From Thiotrichales bacterium (GTDB taxonomy: Bacteria > Pseudomonadota > Gammaproteobacteria > JAABTG01): DNA of 64,000 nt. Under the pieces are notes generated by a model. It made no database searches, was not told the DNA's origin, and saw only the letters and a program-made list of their open reading frames with translations. The stretch is taken from contig JAABTG010000001.1 in the NCBI GenBank assembly GCA_011389995.1, forward strand, positions 28,064-92,063. The letters run 5' to 3'. Positions 63,403 to 64,000 of this stretch are shown one piece after another (the stretch's first letter is position 1; every line of letters starts with the position of its first letter). The translations under genes and the position numbers were made by a program.

Positions 63403-64000
63403 TCAAGGGGGCTCGAAGAATCTCAGCCGCAGGCCGTGGTCCGGTCCACCCCGGGCCAGTCCGGCCATCCCCGCACCCTGGCTGCGATGGACCAGCCACA
63501 CCGGGCAGCCACAGTCGGCCGCCAGCCCCGGAAAGGCCGCATCCACCACACCCGCCGCCGCCAGCCGGGAGGCCTCGGCCGGGCTTCCATCCAGGGGCGC
63601 CGATTTGACCATTACCAGGCCCAGGGCCCCGGTGCGCCGGGCCGCCAGGGCGGCCAGGCTGTCGGAGGTGACGGTCCAGTCGGCGGCCACGGAGGCGTCG
63701 CCCCGGAGATCCATGGACGGCATCCACACGCGGTGGGACACCGCCCGTGCGGGCTCCGGCCCGTGGAGGCTGGGGACCTCTTGGAGGCGGGGTTCCAGCC
63801 GGCATAACAGGGCCGCCATACTGTCCATGGCGCCGAGGGCCAGGCGGTGGGCGGTGACGTCGGAGAAACCCTTGCGCCCCTGGGTCGCCCGCACCCGGTC
63901 CGCGAAGAATCCCCCACCCGGCACCACCAGCAGGGGCCCCGGCAGGTCCGCCAGCACCCGACACCAGTGGGCCAGCCAACCACCCCGCCACAGGCTGCCG
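63403..64000 (-). CDS. Amino-acid-kinase-family protein of C1 clusters (MfnE-like), 5' end outside window
   Basis: At least 198 codons, open to the window edge. The visible part begins GSLWRGGWLAHW, the end of the GGSL nucleotide motif of amino-acid kinases, so fewer than about ten codons are missing. LLVVPGGGFFADRVRATQ, DVTAHRLALGAMDSM and DWTVTSDSLAALAA follow. Proteins of this kind lie in bacterial H4MPT clusters and resemble MfnE, the kinase that diphosphorylates aminomethyl-furan-methyl phosphate in methanofuran synthesis. With mfnB 8 kb away the role is plausible but not proven. Confidence 0.8.
   Translation of the reverse strand, partial: GSLWRGGWLAHWCRVLADLPGPLLVVPGGGFFADRVRATQGRKGFSDVTAHRLALGAMDSMAALLCRLEPRLQEVPSLHGPEPARAVSHRVWMPSMDLRGDASVAADWTVTSDSLAALAARRTGALGLVMVKSAPLDGSPAEASRLAAAGVVDAAFPGLAADCGCPVWLVHRSQGAGMAGLARGGPDHGLRLRFFEPP

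Overview
This is about 64 kb of GC-rich chromosome from a gammaproteobacterium. The evidence is the gene order rluC / sppA / maf / yceD-rpmF-plsX-fabHDG-acpP-fabF-pabC-mltG-tmk-holB-pilZ-tatD, a complete system I (Ccm) cytochrome c maturation operon, mlaA, slt, a DUF1249 (YqiB) gene beside a Nudix gene, and yadGH. A respiring, probably C1-oxidising organism (Chromatiales/Ectothiorhodospiraceae-like or Methylococcales-like) would fit, but the exact lineage cannot be fixed from the sequence alone. No rRNA, tRNA, CRISPR array, transposase or phage gene was recognised.

Layout. 1-2614: end of rluC, a HAD phosphatase, a short SppA and a Maf-type pyrophosphatase. 2621-5916: two-subunit pyruvate carboxylase (pycB, pycA). 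6074-13433: a leftward ccmABCEFGHI operon in which ccmC is an in-frame fusion of CcmC, a second CcmE-like OB domain and CcmD. 13674-24991: rightward L32, fatty-acid synthesis and DNA-metabolism cluster. 25102-28329: a class V aminotransferase, an HD-GYP protein and an HDOD protein. 28683-43078: housekeeping genes (mlaA, mazG, slt, an AsrA-type lon, thioredoxin-like proteins, Nudix, gpmI, the yadGH ABC exporter, a spermidine-synthase-like protein). 43104-48842: an RND efflux operon with a MarR regulator and a palindromic operator, but no outer-membrane channel. 49156-53769: dodecin, a BCCT transporter and a TldD/TldE-like pair.

54281-64000 is a leftward tetrahydromethanopterin/methanofuran C1 cluster. 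It holds an AdoMet-decarboxylase-like protein, MfnB, DUF447, FhcA, FhcB, a dihydropteroate-synthase-like protein, a PTPS/QueD-like protein, a sigma-54 activator and, cut by the window edge, an amino-acid-kinase protein of the MfnE type. The encoded parts would serve formaldehyde oxidation through formyl-methanofuran and the synthesis of its cofactors. fhcC, fhcD, mch, mtdB and fae are not in the window.

The C1 cluster carries the most unusual signals. Two sites with correct -24/-12 spacing for sigma-54 promoters precede its two visible transcription units, next to a sigma-54 activator gene. A 123-bp hairpin-rich repeat occurs twice in opposite orientation at 53766 and 61034, each time starting at the stop codon of a gene. 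The AdoMet-decarboxylase-like protein keeps the pyruvoyl Ser and catalytic Cys but has Tyr in place of the processing His. The strongest single protein-level novelty is the CcmC-CcmE-like-CcmD fusion.
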